From the NCBI RefSeq assembly GCF_020283565.1, contig NC_060064.1, positions 27,486,337-27,550,336 of the forward strand: a DNA stretch of 64,000 bases, written 5' to 3'. Origin of the DNA: Trifolium pratense (Eukaryota; Streptophyta; Magnoliopsida; Fabales; Fabaceae). Positions 21,765 through 33,428 of this stretch are shown here, one piece after another. The stretch's first letter is position 1. Every line of letters begins with the position of its first letter. The position numbers and the translations under genes were made by a program. The notes under the pieces are model-generated. The model had not been told where the DNA came from. It saw only the letters and a list, made by a program, of their open reading frames with translations, and did no database searches.

Positions 21765-23649
21765 AAAGTAGATTTTCATATTATTGATTAATATTGTATA
21801 ATAAACATTCAATAGAAAGAGTAAAAAAATGTTTGTAGTCCTTACAAAATACATCAAATCTAAGTTTAACCCGAACCAGCTCGTATAGACTAAACTTAGA
21901 TGAGAGGTACGTATTTTATAGGGACAAAATATATTAATTTAACTAAAAAATGAAAACTTTTGGGTAAAAATTTCCAAGGTATCATTTACAAACTATGTAA
22001 CATCGACACTTTAGGTTAAAACCGTTTCCGATGTCCGATAAGTGTCGGCATTTGATACTGACACGACACTAATACATGTGGTAATTTTCAAAAATATCAT
22101 TTTTTAAAATGATTATCTGTGTCAATGTGTGAGTATCAGCGTGGTATCCGGTGTTCGTGTTGCTTAATTTTCCTAAAAGTAAAATCTTTCTTTGCATTGC
22201 AGCTTACCAGATTACAAGGACCATGCATGTATGATGGATTCATGACAACATAAAAGGATGGATTACAAGTTCTGAAAGAAGTTGCTCTGTCAAGGGCTTT
22301 AACTTTCTTAGCAATAACAAATTGCTCTCCTGCAAAATTAGAACATTCTTAAAACAATTGAAACCTACTAAATGTATGCAAACTCCAAATGGTTTACTAG
22401 TGTTCATATGAGACACATACCATAGAAAAAACATAGGTTAAAATTACATTTTTGCCCCCTTAACTTTCACAAATTTATAATCGTAACTTTAGCTTTTTTT
22501 TGCAAAAGGTTGGCTCCGCTCATTTTGACCAAGTCAATGCAACGCGGACCAGTGACTCACATTCCAAGTCAACACACATGGACAAATGACTAACATGACA
22601 TGCTGATGTGGCATGTGAGTCACTATTCATGTGCGCGTTACTTTGGTCAAAATCAGAGGGGAGCCAACCTTTTGCAAAAGGGACTAAAGTTAGGGGTTAA
22701 AAGTTCTATTTTGAAAGTTATGAGACCAAAACCACAAGTTGTGAAAATTGGGGGGTCAAAAATACAATTTAATCTTAAACTAAAAAAAGAAAAGAAATAC
22801 AATTTAGCCAAAAACATAAAATGAAAGAATCAAATTAAGAAGGAAAAGAGAAGCTAACAACTCGTGTTAACATGTGAAGCATGAGTGCATGATTCATGAG
22901 ACATTGTAAACACAAAATCTTATACCTTCACACTTTTTATCAATATGATTCATAGCTGCTACCTTTTGCAATTTCTCAACTTTAACACCACTGCTACTTC
23001 CAATTTCACATGGTTGATGAAATTCTAAGTTAGCTTTCCTCTTTTGACCATTATATACCCTTTTAGCATCAAATCTTTTCAAAGGGTATTTTATCTCAAA
23101 TGCACTCTTATCAAATATTTGTACCTCAAAATGGGAAATTTTTTCATATTTGAAAACTACAAGATGTCCATGAGCTAGAGAATGATACTCTACAAATTCT
23201 TTCCAACCCTTTTCAAACCATATTTTACCATCACTTTTTACCAAATTTATTTTCCATTTTTCACCATTTGGAGTCTTTAAACATATAATTTTTGTTAAGC
23301 CTTCTCCATATTTTTCCACAAACTTTCTTGGCATCATCTGTCAATATATTAATTAAACCATATTAATAATTAATAATAATAATTGTGTCAAAAAATAAAT
23401 AATAATAATAATAATAAAATGCATTATAGAGATAATCTATAACAGTAAAAACTAAAAGAAAAATTAATAAACATCATAAAAAGTGAGTAAAAAAAAAATA
23501 ATAATTAGGCAAATATTTAAATTGTAAATGACAACAAAAGCTTGGTAGGGTTGAAGTGATGTGCTTACAAGCTTTCCCTCATGAAGGTTTTGATCACATA
23601 TGATCTTGAAAAAATGGGTTGGCTTCACATGAGGAGATTCATTAGCCAT
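21364..23649 (-). CDS. REM-type B3-domain protein, copy A (two B3 domains)
   Basis: Four exons on the minus strand: 23569..23649, 22926..23337, 22208..22329, 21364..21630. Junctions are GT-AG and in frame; the sum is 882 nt, 293 residues. The first B3 domain spans exons 1-2 (PTHFFKIICDQNLHEGKL, then MPRKFVEKYGEGL, WFEKGWKEFVEYHSLAHGHL, VVFKYE), about residues 10-105. A Lys/Arg-rich linker follows, then a second B3 domain in exons 3-4 (ATSFRTCNPSFYVVM, IPSEFGKRHL, SSGWKEFAKDNNLKVGDAC), about residues 185-285. REM proteins are plant-specific nuclear DNA-binding factors, often expressed in reproductive meristems and usually in tandem arrays; both points are family knowledge. This copy has no visible disruption. 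Intron 3 has a long TA repeat and intron 2 a MITE. Confidence 0.88.
21698..21761. repeat. (TA)n microsatellite in REM-A intron 3
   Basis: There is an uninterrupted alternating TA run of about 64 bp. The duplicate locus in REM copy D (35208-35232) has a much shorter, interrupted run at the same place. Confidence 0.95.
22437..22776. repeat. Inverted-repeat MITE-like element in REM-A intron 2
   Basis: The ends read TTAAAATTACATTTTTGCCC (left) and GGGGTCAAAAATACAATTTAA (right), an inverted pair. Inner inverted segments are GCAAAAGGTTGGCTCC / GGAGCCAACCTTTTGC. It is about 340 bp and non-coding, probably MULE-derived. Confidence 0.65.
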
Positions 23650-25599
23650 GATCGAGCTGAATAAAGTGTAAAACCTTAGGGAGTGAATATTGCAATGGAG
23701 ATGCACAAATAAGAGTGGAGTTTAAAAGTAAATGTTATTCATTAATGAGAAGTGACACTCTTACTAGTCATTTATTTGTGGCTGTTGAGATTTTGGATCG
23801 ATTTGTCACTTCACTTCTTAATTTTAAACTCTTTATTACCCTGCTCTCTGCTCAATGCTCATGCGTGTGACATAATGTAATTATTATTATTATTATTATT
23901 ATTTTATCATTATAATGTTTTCTACAATCAAGTGTTTACAATTGGACAAAGGGAAGAGTTTTATTTTTAACAGCAAATTTTATTAGAAAGCCTCAAACAA
24001 AACATAAAATATGCCGAGCGAGGGAAATTGATACATAAGGGACAAAAGAAAAAACAGGAGCTATAAACAAGCCTCCTGACCCAAAATATCTTATGAGTTA
24101 TGTTACTTTAAACAAAATATCAAACTTTTACAATTACGAATGCGATTTAAAAATGTTAACACGGTGGTCTATGGGCATTTGTAGGGGTGGAAATGACCCG
24201 AGCCAACTCGCGAATAATTCGAAGTTTGATAACTGTCTCATTGAACTTGGTTCATCACCCAAATGAGCTAAACTTGAGTTAAAAATTAAATTCGTTAAAT
24301 AAGTGAGCTGAACATAAACTATATATAATTCGACTTGTTTGGGTCATGAACTAGTTCAGTTAAAAACATTAAGGTGTAAATTAGCAATGCACACCTTTTC
24401 GTTTTTTTTTATATATAAATATCATTTTGCCGTTCAAAAAAAAACTTTTTCATTTTGGACAAAAAATCATTGATATTTAATTATTTTACACTAAAAAATT
24501 GAAAGTTAATTAAATAAATTTTATTAAATGTTATGAATTCATTTGCTAATTTACACCCAATTTTATGTTTCAAGTTTCAACTTAGTAAGTTCGACACTTT
24601 ACTTTATTTTTTTCACAAACAAATTTGTGGATACTAATGTAACAATTATGTATGATGGTCTCACTGTTTTCGTTTGTTTAGTACTAATACGTATGCGTAT
24701 TGTCGAAAAGGAGAAGATGGCCATGAGCTGGAGAATGATATTTTGCAAATTCCTTCCAACCCTTTTCAAACCATATTTTGCCATCACTTTTTACCAAATT
24801 TAGTTCCCACTTTGCACCATTTGGTGTCTTAAAATATATAGTATTTGGTAAACCTTCTCCATATTTCTCCACAAACTTTACTGGTATCATCTGTCAATTA
24901 ATCACACCAGATTAATATGTATGCTAGAACTCAAAATTATAGCCAAGTCGGCTTAATTAAGTAAAGTTGTAGGAGTAGGACCAGTTAATAATTTCATTAG
25001 GCCACATATTTTGTTGTCCAACCTAAAACATTATGAAACACCAACACAAACGCCGACAACATATATACGATACGGACATTGACACTGTTCAATGTATCAT
25101 ACGTGTCAATATCATGTTGGACATTGACGCGTGTCTGATACCAGAACATGGCTAATATGAGAAGTGTTCATGCTCCATAGCTAAAACATAACAGCTCGAG
25201 CTCAAGTTAGACCAAGCCAAAAAAATTTACAAGTATGTTATTTTAATTTTTCAAAATAAAAAAAAAAAATAAGCAGGCCAATCGGGTTGGGCAAAAATGG
25301 CAAACAATTGCACTTCCACTAGTAGAAAAATGACATATTACTTAAGAAGTTTACATCTGACGAACATATATCAGATGTGAAAAGCTTTATGGAGTAGTAT
25401 TTACATCTGGTTTCAATATCCACAGAAGGAAAAAATATATAGACAAAACTTGTTACATCTGGTTTTAATATCACCAGAAACAAAACTGAACGCGGTGGCA
25501 ATACTGTAATTATCGCGAAAATTGTCTAAAATAAATATATATCTGGGCAAATATATCCTCAGATGTAACAAGTCAGGTTGAGTAAATAAAAAAAAAATT

Positions 25600-25912
25600 G
25601 GAACCAAATAATTGATTCAAGTGCAAAACACTCTCAGACGCGTACCTACACTCAAATATAACACTCTCTCTCTCGATGTCAAGAACAAAAGCGAAGAACA
25701 AACCCAAACCCTCGATTCGTCTCGATTCCTCTCTCGATTCGACAATCTCTCACTGTCACTCGTCCTCTCGATCTCGATTTCGTCCTCTCTCTCACAGTGG
25801 TTCTCTCGATCTGGATCTCGAACCCTAAGCCCCAAATCGAAGCTCAGTGAAACAAATTGAAGCTTTTCTCAGATTGTTATCGTTCCTCTCCCTACAACTG
25901 AAAACACAAACA
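25600..25912 (+). other. Captured 5'UTR-like leader inside the CACTA element
   Basis: This is CT/TC-rich leader-like sequence (CTCTCTCTCTCGATG, ACCCTAAGCCCCAAATCG), ending at CAAACAG followed by a GTACTGATTC donor. It looks like a transcribed plant leader with its first intron (25913 to about 26950). Its style differs from the rest of the element, suggesting the captured transcript kept its own leader or is a chimera of two host genes. This is inference. Confidence 0.4.
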
Positions 25913-26950
25913 GGTACTGATTCTATTCTCAAATTTTTTAATTTCTTTTTGTTTGGTTAAAGACTGAATTCTAATTATTATCATTATATATCTTTGATGA
26001 TGATTATTATCATAATAATATGTAATTTTTGGGGTTTTATGTCCTGCTGATGTGCGTTTTTTGTTTGGTTTTATGTGCGTTTTTTTGGGGTTTTTATCTT
26101 TTTGTTCTGCTTTTGGTTTGTAGGCGTGTTGCCCTGGTAGTCTCTTTTTTATGTTTGTTTCCTATTGTAATGTGTTGATAGAACAAATCTAACGGGTTTG
26201 TTGCTTTAGTTTCTCCCTGACTATTGCTTTGTAGTTTCTATTTCAACCAAGCACTGCTTGTACTTGTGTCTTTAATAAAATTTTGCCTCATTTAAAAAAA
26301 TTTTGGGGTTTTATGTTGTACTCTACTGTTGGATATCACATGGATGATGATTTCATGAATTTGAATGCACAAGAATAATATCTTATTATCTTCTTAGTTT
26401 ATTCCATGTTCTGTCTAGAGTTTTTATTCGATAATCATGTTGTCATTATTACTATTATTATTCGTTTTGGCTGTGGTGTTCTGTTTGTTTTCATTGTGTA
26501 GTAGTTTTGCTGTTTATTGCTTCTGTAGGAGAAGTAGAACTTGATGGAATTAACTTGATATGTATGTTAAATTTCGATTTTTATGGTGAGTTTTTTTGTC
26601 TGGTATATAGTGGTAATTGGTAAAGTTTAAGTGGTTCATTTGAAATCTGATTCATTTAAAGTTTCAATGATTTTTGTTTTGTCTGCTATATAGTGGTAAA
26701 TTTAACACAATATATTATTTATGTTGAGGAGTGTCCGAACATCGTTTACTTCAATCTGTTGGTGTATATATTGAACTTGGTTTTCATTATGGTTTGAAGT
26801 TTGCTTCTTACCAAAACAAAAATAAGACTCATTTCTCCATCTAAAATTGTGACACTAAAACCAAACAACCATGTATGCTTTGTTGCGTTAATCTTCATTA
26901 GTAGTTCAATCTAAGTTGAAATTCATTGGTTTTTGAAAATATTGTTACAG

Positions 26951-28260
26951 ATGGTTCCAAGGAATTTTGTTGAGAGATATTGGAAAGATGTATCAAATCC
27001 AATATCCCTTAGACTTCCAAATGAGTCTGTTTGTAAAATGTTGTGGGTGCAATTTGGTGACGAGATTTGGCTTCAGGATTGGAAAAGGTTTGCACGGTCG
27101 CTTAGATGCGGAGATCTTAAAGTTTTTCAATACAAAGGAGGATCAGATTTTCATGTCATTATACTCGACGATAGTAAACTAGAAATTGACTATTCAAGTA
27201 TGATTTGCAACGATAAACAAGAAGCTAAAGAGAGTGATGATGATGGCTATGTTGAGATTACAAATGAGGCTGATAATACCAAACAATCCCTCAAGAAAAA
27301 GAAAATCAACTCAAATGATAGTGATACCACTACTGCTACAACTCAAGTGACAAACATTGTCAATAGAAAAATTAATACAAAGGCAACCCAACAAAAAGTC
27401 TCAGGCAAGTTAATATACATCCTTTTACTTATATAGCTATTCATCGGTAAAATATGTTTTTATTTGGTCCCTATATCTCAAATTTTGTTTTTAGCCTTTC
27501 TATCCACTTTTCAATCTATATAGCTTACAGGTTTTTAGGCTGGAACTAATTTACTTATTTTCAAGATGTGAACTTTATTTTGTACCTTTAAAGTTTTATA
27601 GAGGCTAATGGAACCAGAGGAGGCAGCGGTAAGAAAGCTAAGAAATGCTCAAAAACTGTAGATGCAAATAAGAGAAGCTGCACTGATGCTCATCCTAATG
27701 AGAATCCCTATTTCACTCTTAAATTATCGCCATCTTATGCGGAAGCTGATAAATTAATCTTGGTATGTTTCCTATACTTTGTTTAGTAAATTCTAGTAAA
27801 TTTGGTACTTAAATGTGTGAGAGACTTTCATTTCACTATAGGAACTGAATGTATTGAAATTACAAACAAATCCCCAAATTTTCTTTTCCTTTTTTAGGTG
27901 TGAGGGTCTGCAGCTTTTTTCTGTTTTTTTAGTTAGTCTTAGACTCTCTTTTTTTTTTTTTTTACAAAAGAGTTAGTTTTAGACTTTTAGTAGTCACAAT
28001 TTGTTGAATTCTGTTTTTGGTAAGTTTATCATGAAATTCTGTTTGCATATTCTTTGTTGAATTCATATGAGAATTCCATTCCAATATCAATTTCTACAGC
28101 TTCCTCATTGCTTATATTTTTCCTCTTTGATTGCTTCCTAGACAGTATATGGACTATGTATATCTTAAATGATGTTTCAGGCAACTACAAGATACTGTGT
28201 TTTTATTTTACAAAATGAATTTATATGGACTTTCATTGATGTTGTTTTCAGGATTTTTAA
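26951..28260 (+). CDS. REM-type B3 gene fragment carried by the CACTA element
   Basis: The proposed exons are 26951..27404, 27602..27762 and 28252..28260, giving 207 residues. The first starts right after a CAG acceptor with ATGGTTCCAAGG, equivalent to the start of exon 2 in host REM copies. It encodes the C-terminal half of a B3 domain (MVPRNFVERYWKDVSNPIS, IWLQDWKRFARSL, HVIILDDSKLEIDY) and an Asp/Lys-rich linker. Its donor appears to be GC (CAG|GCAAGT); joining to 27602 restores frame (SEANGTRGG). Exon 2 begins a second B3 domain (NPYFTLKLSPSYAEADKLIL), but the next exon gives only two codons and a stop. The first half of B3-1 and most of B3-2 are lacking. It is diverged from the host array, so it was taken from a different REM gene. 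Whether it is translated is unknown. Confidence 0.6.
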
Positions 28261-30838
28261 ACCTTGTTGAAGGAGAAAGACAAATTCAATCCTGGATGTT
28301 TTCAAGAAGGAGAAAGACAAATTCAAACCTGGATCTAAGGTAGAAGAAAATTAAGGGTTGTTTAAGAACAAGTGGAGTGGCAGCAAAAGCTGCGTTTCTG
28401 TTACTGAACAGCTCGTCTAGTGAGAAGCATCATCGCCTAGCGACGACAGCAGCGTGCTCTGCCTCTGTATGTTGTTCTTTCCCCTATCCAACCATTCTTG
28501 ATCGTAGGTAAGCAAACTCAAGCTCTTTTCCTTCTCTCTAGGATTATTCTATTCTTTTGGTGTTACAAATATCACTAATCCCATTCTTGGTAATTATATG
28601 TGGCTTGTTTGGAGAAAGAGGCTGTAATTAAAGTATTTGGAGCTGAGAATTGAATGAAAATGGAAGGACATGGCCATTTGGAGAAAGGTATGAAATTGGA
28701 GATTGGTGATTTTTAGAGGAGTTTCATGGAAACTCGTACTTAGGGATAGACCCTCACTAAAAAGTACGAAGTTTCCCATAATTAATAAATGCATGACAAC
28801 AATAGGATTTTATGGGATTTAGAGTGAGTTAAATTAAAAACCCAAATTTAACTCTACCGTAATTAAAGTATATGATATAATGTCTATAGCTAATGAAATG
28901 GGACTATAGGTGGTTAAATTATCAATTTTTGCAGAAAAACGCAGATTATGATGTTGTCGATGATGAGGCTTAGGAGCTAGCTAGGTTATGAATTGCAAAA
29001 CAGCTGGCAACTTGTTTTCTTGACCTATACAATCCCGAGGTAGATTATGATGTTGCCAATGATGAGGCTTAGGAGCTAGCTAGGTTAATTTGTGTGATGT
29101 TACAATGGATTCACATTAATTATGATGTTTTGAATTGTAATGACTTGTATTTTGCTTGAATGTTATAACATTTTGGATGAATGAGTTGGTATTTTGCTTG
29201 AATTGTAATGACTTGGTTGAATGTAATTGTATTTTGGTTGAATGTTGAATTGTAATACTATTTTGGTTTTTTTTAATTACAAAATAGGATTTAAAATATA
29301 AAAAAAATAAAAAACGCAGGATTTTGAAAAAAAAATTAAATAAAGTTACCATTTCACATATGGTGACTTGGTTAGATGTAAAAGGTCCAATTTAATTAAA
29401 AAATAAAATAAAATTGGTCAGCTGAAACACGAGAACAGAGGTAAAAGGGGATAATTTTACATCTGGCGAATGTCAGATGTAAAAAGCGTAAACTTACTAC
29501 ATCTTGTACGTCTACCTCTGACTAGGTTCAGATGTAAAATGGGGTTTTGGTTAGATGTAAAAAGTGTTTTCTGTACTAGTGTTCATCCCTCTAAATGGTT
29601 CAAAGTTCCCCTGTGTTGTCTCATCTATCAGGAGATACCTTCCAATCGTGCAAACTTTTCAAAAAGATATCCTCGAGTAGTGTTTTTTTTAGTGTGAGTA
29701 ATGCAGATGACGAAGAGTAACCATTCAAGTATGTAATTAAGGAGCCTAGTCTATATATTGGGACATTTCAAAATTGACAACTCTAAATTTGAAATTACTT
29801 TGTTTTTAGGTTAGACTAAGATGATATAATGGAAATGAATAGTACTTTCTTAAATAGAACGCATAAAGAGTGTTATAGGAGCACTCGTTAGCAAGATCCT
29901 ATAAATTATTTAGTTATTTAGGCACTATGTTTTTCGGTCCTTAATATAAGAAAATAAGTAAAAAAAAAAAAAAACTGTTCTTTGAGTATCTTATGTATTT
30001 GATAAAAAGTAATTGTTGTAAACAACATGCTTTTAAAAAAAAAATAATACATAAACAATGAACAGCATGATTTATAAAGGCTTACAAGCTTTCCTTGATG
30101 AAGGGTTTGAGTAAGTATAATCTTCAAAAAGTGGAATTGCTTAACCTCAGGAAATTCACTAGCCATCATGATTTTGATCTCAATGAGGTTCTATAATTGA
30201 CGGCATTTCTTTTTATTTTATGGTAGTAGCTGAGATTTTAGGTTAATTGTTTTATTTAATTAAAACTTTTGATTACCCTATGACCAAAAAAAAACTCTTG
30301 ATTACCCATAACGGCATAACCTCTAGGCTTCTTGGAACAAGTAACAGAAAATCATTTATTAAAAAATAAACAGAAAATCATATTAAAAGTTTTAGTTTTA
30401 TTTCGTTTTAAACGGAAAATATTGGGTGTGTTTTTTTGCCTTTAACAAAATGATTTTTAGTTTCTTTTTAGATAGACACAATGGGAACTTTCTTAAGCTC
30501 CGTCGCATAGTCCCTCTTTTTAGTTTCTTTTTCCTTTTTTTAGCTTCCTTACAAAAAAAAAAATTGATTTTTTTTATGGAAACCTAGAGATCTTTTCTAG
30601 AGACTTTTTTAAAAATAATTCGAAGCTAAGTATTTATTTACTATTATAAAAATCTTTTTTTTAAAAAAATTTGAAACTCCTAATCTTTGTCAAAACTAGA
30701 TCTTATAAAAGTTATTAGGGTTAGTTTTTCATTTTAAGATTAAAAATTACTTTTTAACAAAATGATTTTCTAAAATTCATAACAAATACTAATCAAATGA
30801 GGAATTATAATGGTTGAAAAATTGAGCTTTTAGGGTTG

Positions 30839-31010
30839 GTCACTATGTTAAGGTTTGGTCTTCCTCATTGGCATGATTGTCATATGTCCTTTTGTCTTGC
30901 ATGGGTTCATCGTCACTGGCATGATTGTCAAAAATTACACCCAAAGGAGATGACACGGGGTGAAGACAGAGGTGATATAACAATCTATGCACACATGTAC
31001 GGTCAACCTT
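30839..31010 (+). mobile_element. LINE-type relic (deleted copy of the sequence at 34092-34657)
   Basis: The left part (TGTTAAGGTTTGGTCTTCCT, CATATGTCCTTTTGT) matches 34098-34150. It jumps directly to AAATTACACCCAAAGGAGAT, matching 34602 onward. The central part with the zinc knuckle is deleted. Its position relative to REM copies B/C mirrors that of 34092-34657 relative to C/D, so it was duplicated with the REM unit. Confidence 0.55.
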
Positions 31011-31351
31011 AAAATCTCAAGTTCAATTATCTCTTGTACCAATTTGGGTCAACCTTCTAAGAATCTAAATCACTAAAATGCAACGGTTGTAAAATTGTCC
31101 ATTCCATTCAACAAGATTTTGTCTACCATCAAAAGAGATTGAAGGCGAAATCGTTAACCCTAGCTTTGAAAAACCGCAGCACCTCAAATTCTAATCATTG
31201 AAATAAAGATGGTTTACCTTTCGTCAAATAGTCACAACAATTATCACACATATCAAACATCTTTTATGATAAAAACAAATGACAAAACAGCATATTAACA
31301 TGCACTAGAAACATGCAACATTAATTAAGCTTCAATCAAAAGAACTTAAAC

Positions 31352-32933
31352 TCATAGATTTGTGTTGTCACTGGCTGGCTGTCTGAAGATGTGAACATTG
31401 AAGGTAAGTATAGTGTTAGAGATGAGCTCAAAGTTGCAAGCATCACCAACTTTCAAGTTATTGTCCTTTGCAAATTCCTTCCATCCACTTGTGAGTTCAA
31501 ATTTTAGTCTTGTACTGCACATCCTTATAGAGTACCGTGCAGGCCAAACTCTTCCATTTAACACCTGAAAATAAATATCTCCTCTTTTCTTATCCAAATC
31601 AAAGTGTGTCTTACCAAACTTAGATGGTATAGTCTGCCAATCAAAAGAAATAGAAAATGTCAATGAATAATAAAAAGGTGAACACTACGATACTCTTAAG
31701 TTTTTTTGCAGCTTAATTACCAGAATAAAACGACTTTTAACGTATGATGCACCCATGACAAGAACAAAGGACGGATTACATGTTTTGAACGATTTTGCTC
31801 TTTCAATAGGAGTAGTAATCACTTGTTTCCCTGCAAAATTTAAACTCCATTAGACTTTACAATTATTTTACCACTAAAGCTCATTTTACGATCGCCCCTG
31901 AGGAAAATTGAATCGTGTCTCTAGTAGTTACAATATTAAACTTTTACCACCGAGCTAATAGCTCATGGACGTTTTACTAGACTTGAAAATACAAAATCTT
32001 ATATACCTTTACATTTTTTGTCACTGTGATGCAATTCAAAGGAGGAGTTAGCTTTTCTCTTTTGAGCTACTCTACAATTTTCACCACTTGTAGGTTTATT
32101 TTCTTGAACATTGGAGACCCTTTTAGTTGCAACTCTTTGGAAGGGGTAATTTATTTCTAAAGCATTCTTTTCAAAGATGTGCACCTGAAAATTGGAAGTT
32201 CTTTCATATCTGAAAAGTAGAAGATAACCATGAGCTAGAGAATGATATTTTGCAAATTCCTTCCAACCCTTTTCAAACCATATTTTGCCATCACTTTTTA
32301 CCAAATTTAGTTCCCACTTTGCACCATTTGGAGTCTTCAAATATATAGTATTTGGTAAACTTTCTCCATATTTCTTCACAAACTTTATTGGCATCATCTG
32401 TCAATTAATCACACCATATTAATATGTATGATAGAACTTAATATTATAGCCAAAACTTGGCTAAATTAAGTAAATTAGTTAGTAGGACCAGTTCATAATT
32501 TCATTAGGCCAAATATTTGGTTGCCCAATCTAAAACACTATAAAACACGAACACAAATGTGGACACCATATATGATATGGACAGTGACATGTCAATATCG
32601 ATATTAATTTGAAAAAATAACATAATTATATGTAATCATATGTGTCGATGTCATGTTGAACATGGAGGTATGTCTAATACTTAAACATACCTAATATGAG
32701 AAGTGTTCATACTTCATAACTAAAACACACCAACTCGAGTTAGAGCAAGCCAAGTATGTATGCTTCATAACATAACAGCGTGCTCATTTTTTAAAATAAA
32801 AAAAAAATAAAAAATTACAATGAATTAATATAAGAATCTAAAGGCTCACAAGCTTTTCTTGATGAAGGGTTTCAGTAAGTATAATCTTGATAAAGTGGAT
32901 TGGCTTCATAACCTCAGGAAATTCACTAGCCAT
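31352..32933 (-). CDS. REM-type B3-domain protein, copy C (two B3 domains)
   Basis: Four exons on the minus strand: 32850..32933, 32007..32397, 31721..31830, 31352..31633. All junctions are in frame; the sum is 867 nt, 288 residues. B3-1 is in exons 1-2 (KPIHFIKIILTETLHQEKL, MPIKFVKKYGESLPNTIYL, WFEKGWKEFAKYHSLAHGYL, FQVHIFEKNALEINYP). The linker is basic (RVAQKRKANSS). B3-2 is in exons 3-4 (AKSFKTCNPSFVLVM, TIPSKFGKTHFDLDK, TSGWKEFAKDNNLKVGDAC, FNVHIFRQ). The exon structure is identical to copy A, with matching phases (0, 1, 0), supporting tandem duplication. No disruption was seen, so it is probably functional. Role as for other REM factors: a nuclear DNA-binding regulator whose targets cannot be read from sequence. 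Confidence 0.88.
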
Positions 32934-33428
32934 GATCTTGCTTAATAAAATGTATAAAACCTTGAGTGAGTGTTCTTGATCTGCGATGAAGTTCTGTAAT
33001 CTTAATTGAAGGCTCTGCCGCTCTGGTAGTAGCTGAGATTTTAGATTGATTTGTTTTATTTAATTAAAACTCCTATTTATTTATTTTATAACATAGAGGG
33101 CTAAACCTAATCTTCTTTTTTTTTATTAATTTTATTTTTTATAACATAGAGGGGCTAACCGACTTTTGTTCTACAAATTAAATGCTCTAGGCTTTTCAGA
33201 ACCAGTAACAGAAAATCATTTATTAAATTAAAAGTGTTAGTTTTATATTTTTTAAAACGAAAAATATTGGGTCCGTTATTTTGCCTTTAACAAATCTGAA
33301 GAGATCTTATTATCAAAAAAAAAAAAAAATGAAGAGATCGTTTTAGAGATTTTTTAATAAATCTGAAGCTGATTTATGTTTATTTACTATAAAAAAAAAA
33401 ACTCCTATACTTAAGTTTCTTACCTTTA

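Larger units (their letters stand above)
25317..29581 (+). mobile_element. CACTA (En/Spm) transposon, non-autonomous, gene-carrying, 4265 bp
   Basis: The element begins CACTAGTAGAAAAATG and ends ...TTTTCTGTACTAGTG, giving inverted termini CACTAGTA. It is flanked by TTC at 25314-25316 and 29582-29584, the 3-bp duplication of CACTA elements. Both ends carry multiple subterminal copies of ACATCTG in either orientation (about 25350-25580 and 29340-29560), as expected for transposase-binding repeats. No transposase sequence is seen; the interior instead holds a 5'UTR-like block (25600-25912), its intron and a truncated REM-type B3 gene on the plus strand. It is therefore a gene-capturing, non-autonomous (Pack-CACTA-like) element. 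It sits in intron 1 of REM copy B. Confidence 0.92.
24704..30169 (-). pseudogene. REM-type B3 gene copy B, split by a CACTA element and truncated
   Basis: Exon 1 is intact at 30086..30169 (ATG 30169, alternative 30166; ends EGKL-like LHQGKL before a GTAAGC donor). Exon 2 starts at 24890 after a CAG acceptor and encodes MIPVKFVEKYGEGLPNTIYF, then WFEKGWKEFAKYHS and AHGHLLLF. Similarity to copies A and C stops at about 24704. Exons 3 and 4, and so the second B3 domain, are absent. The two exons are separated by an intron whose flanks (24894-25316) closely resemble intron 1 of copy C. A 4.3-kb CACTA transposon (25317..29581) fills the middle. The truncation of exon 2, not the intronic insertion alone, makes this a pseudogene. 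Tandem duplication with copy C is clear from intron similarity. Confidence 0.82.
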
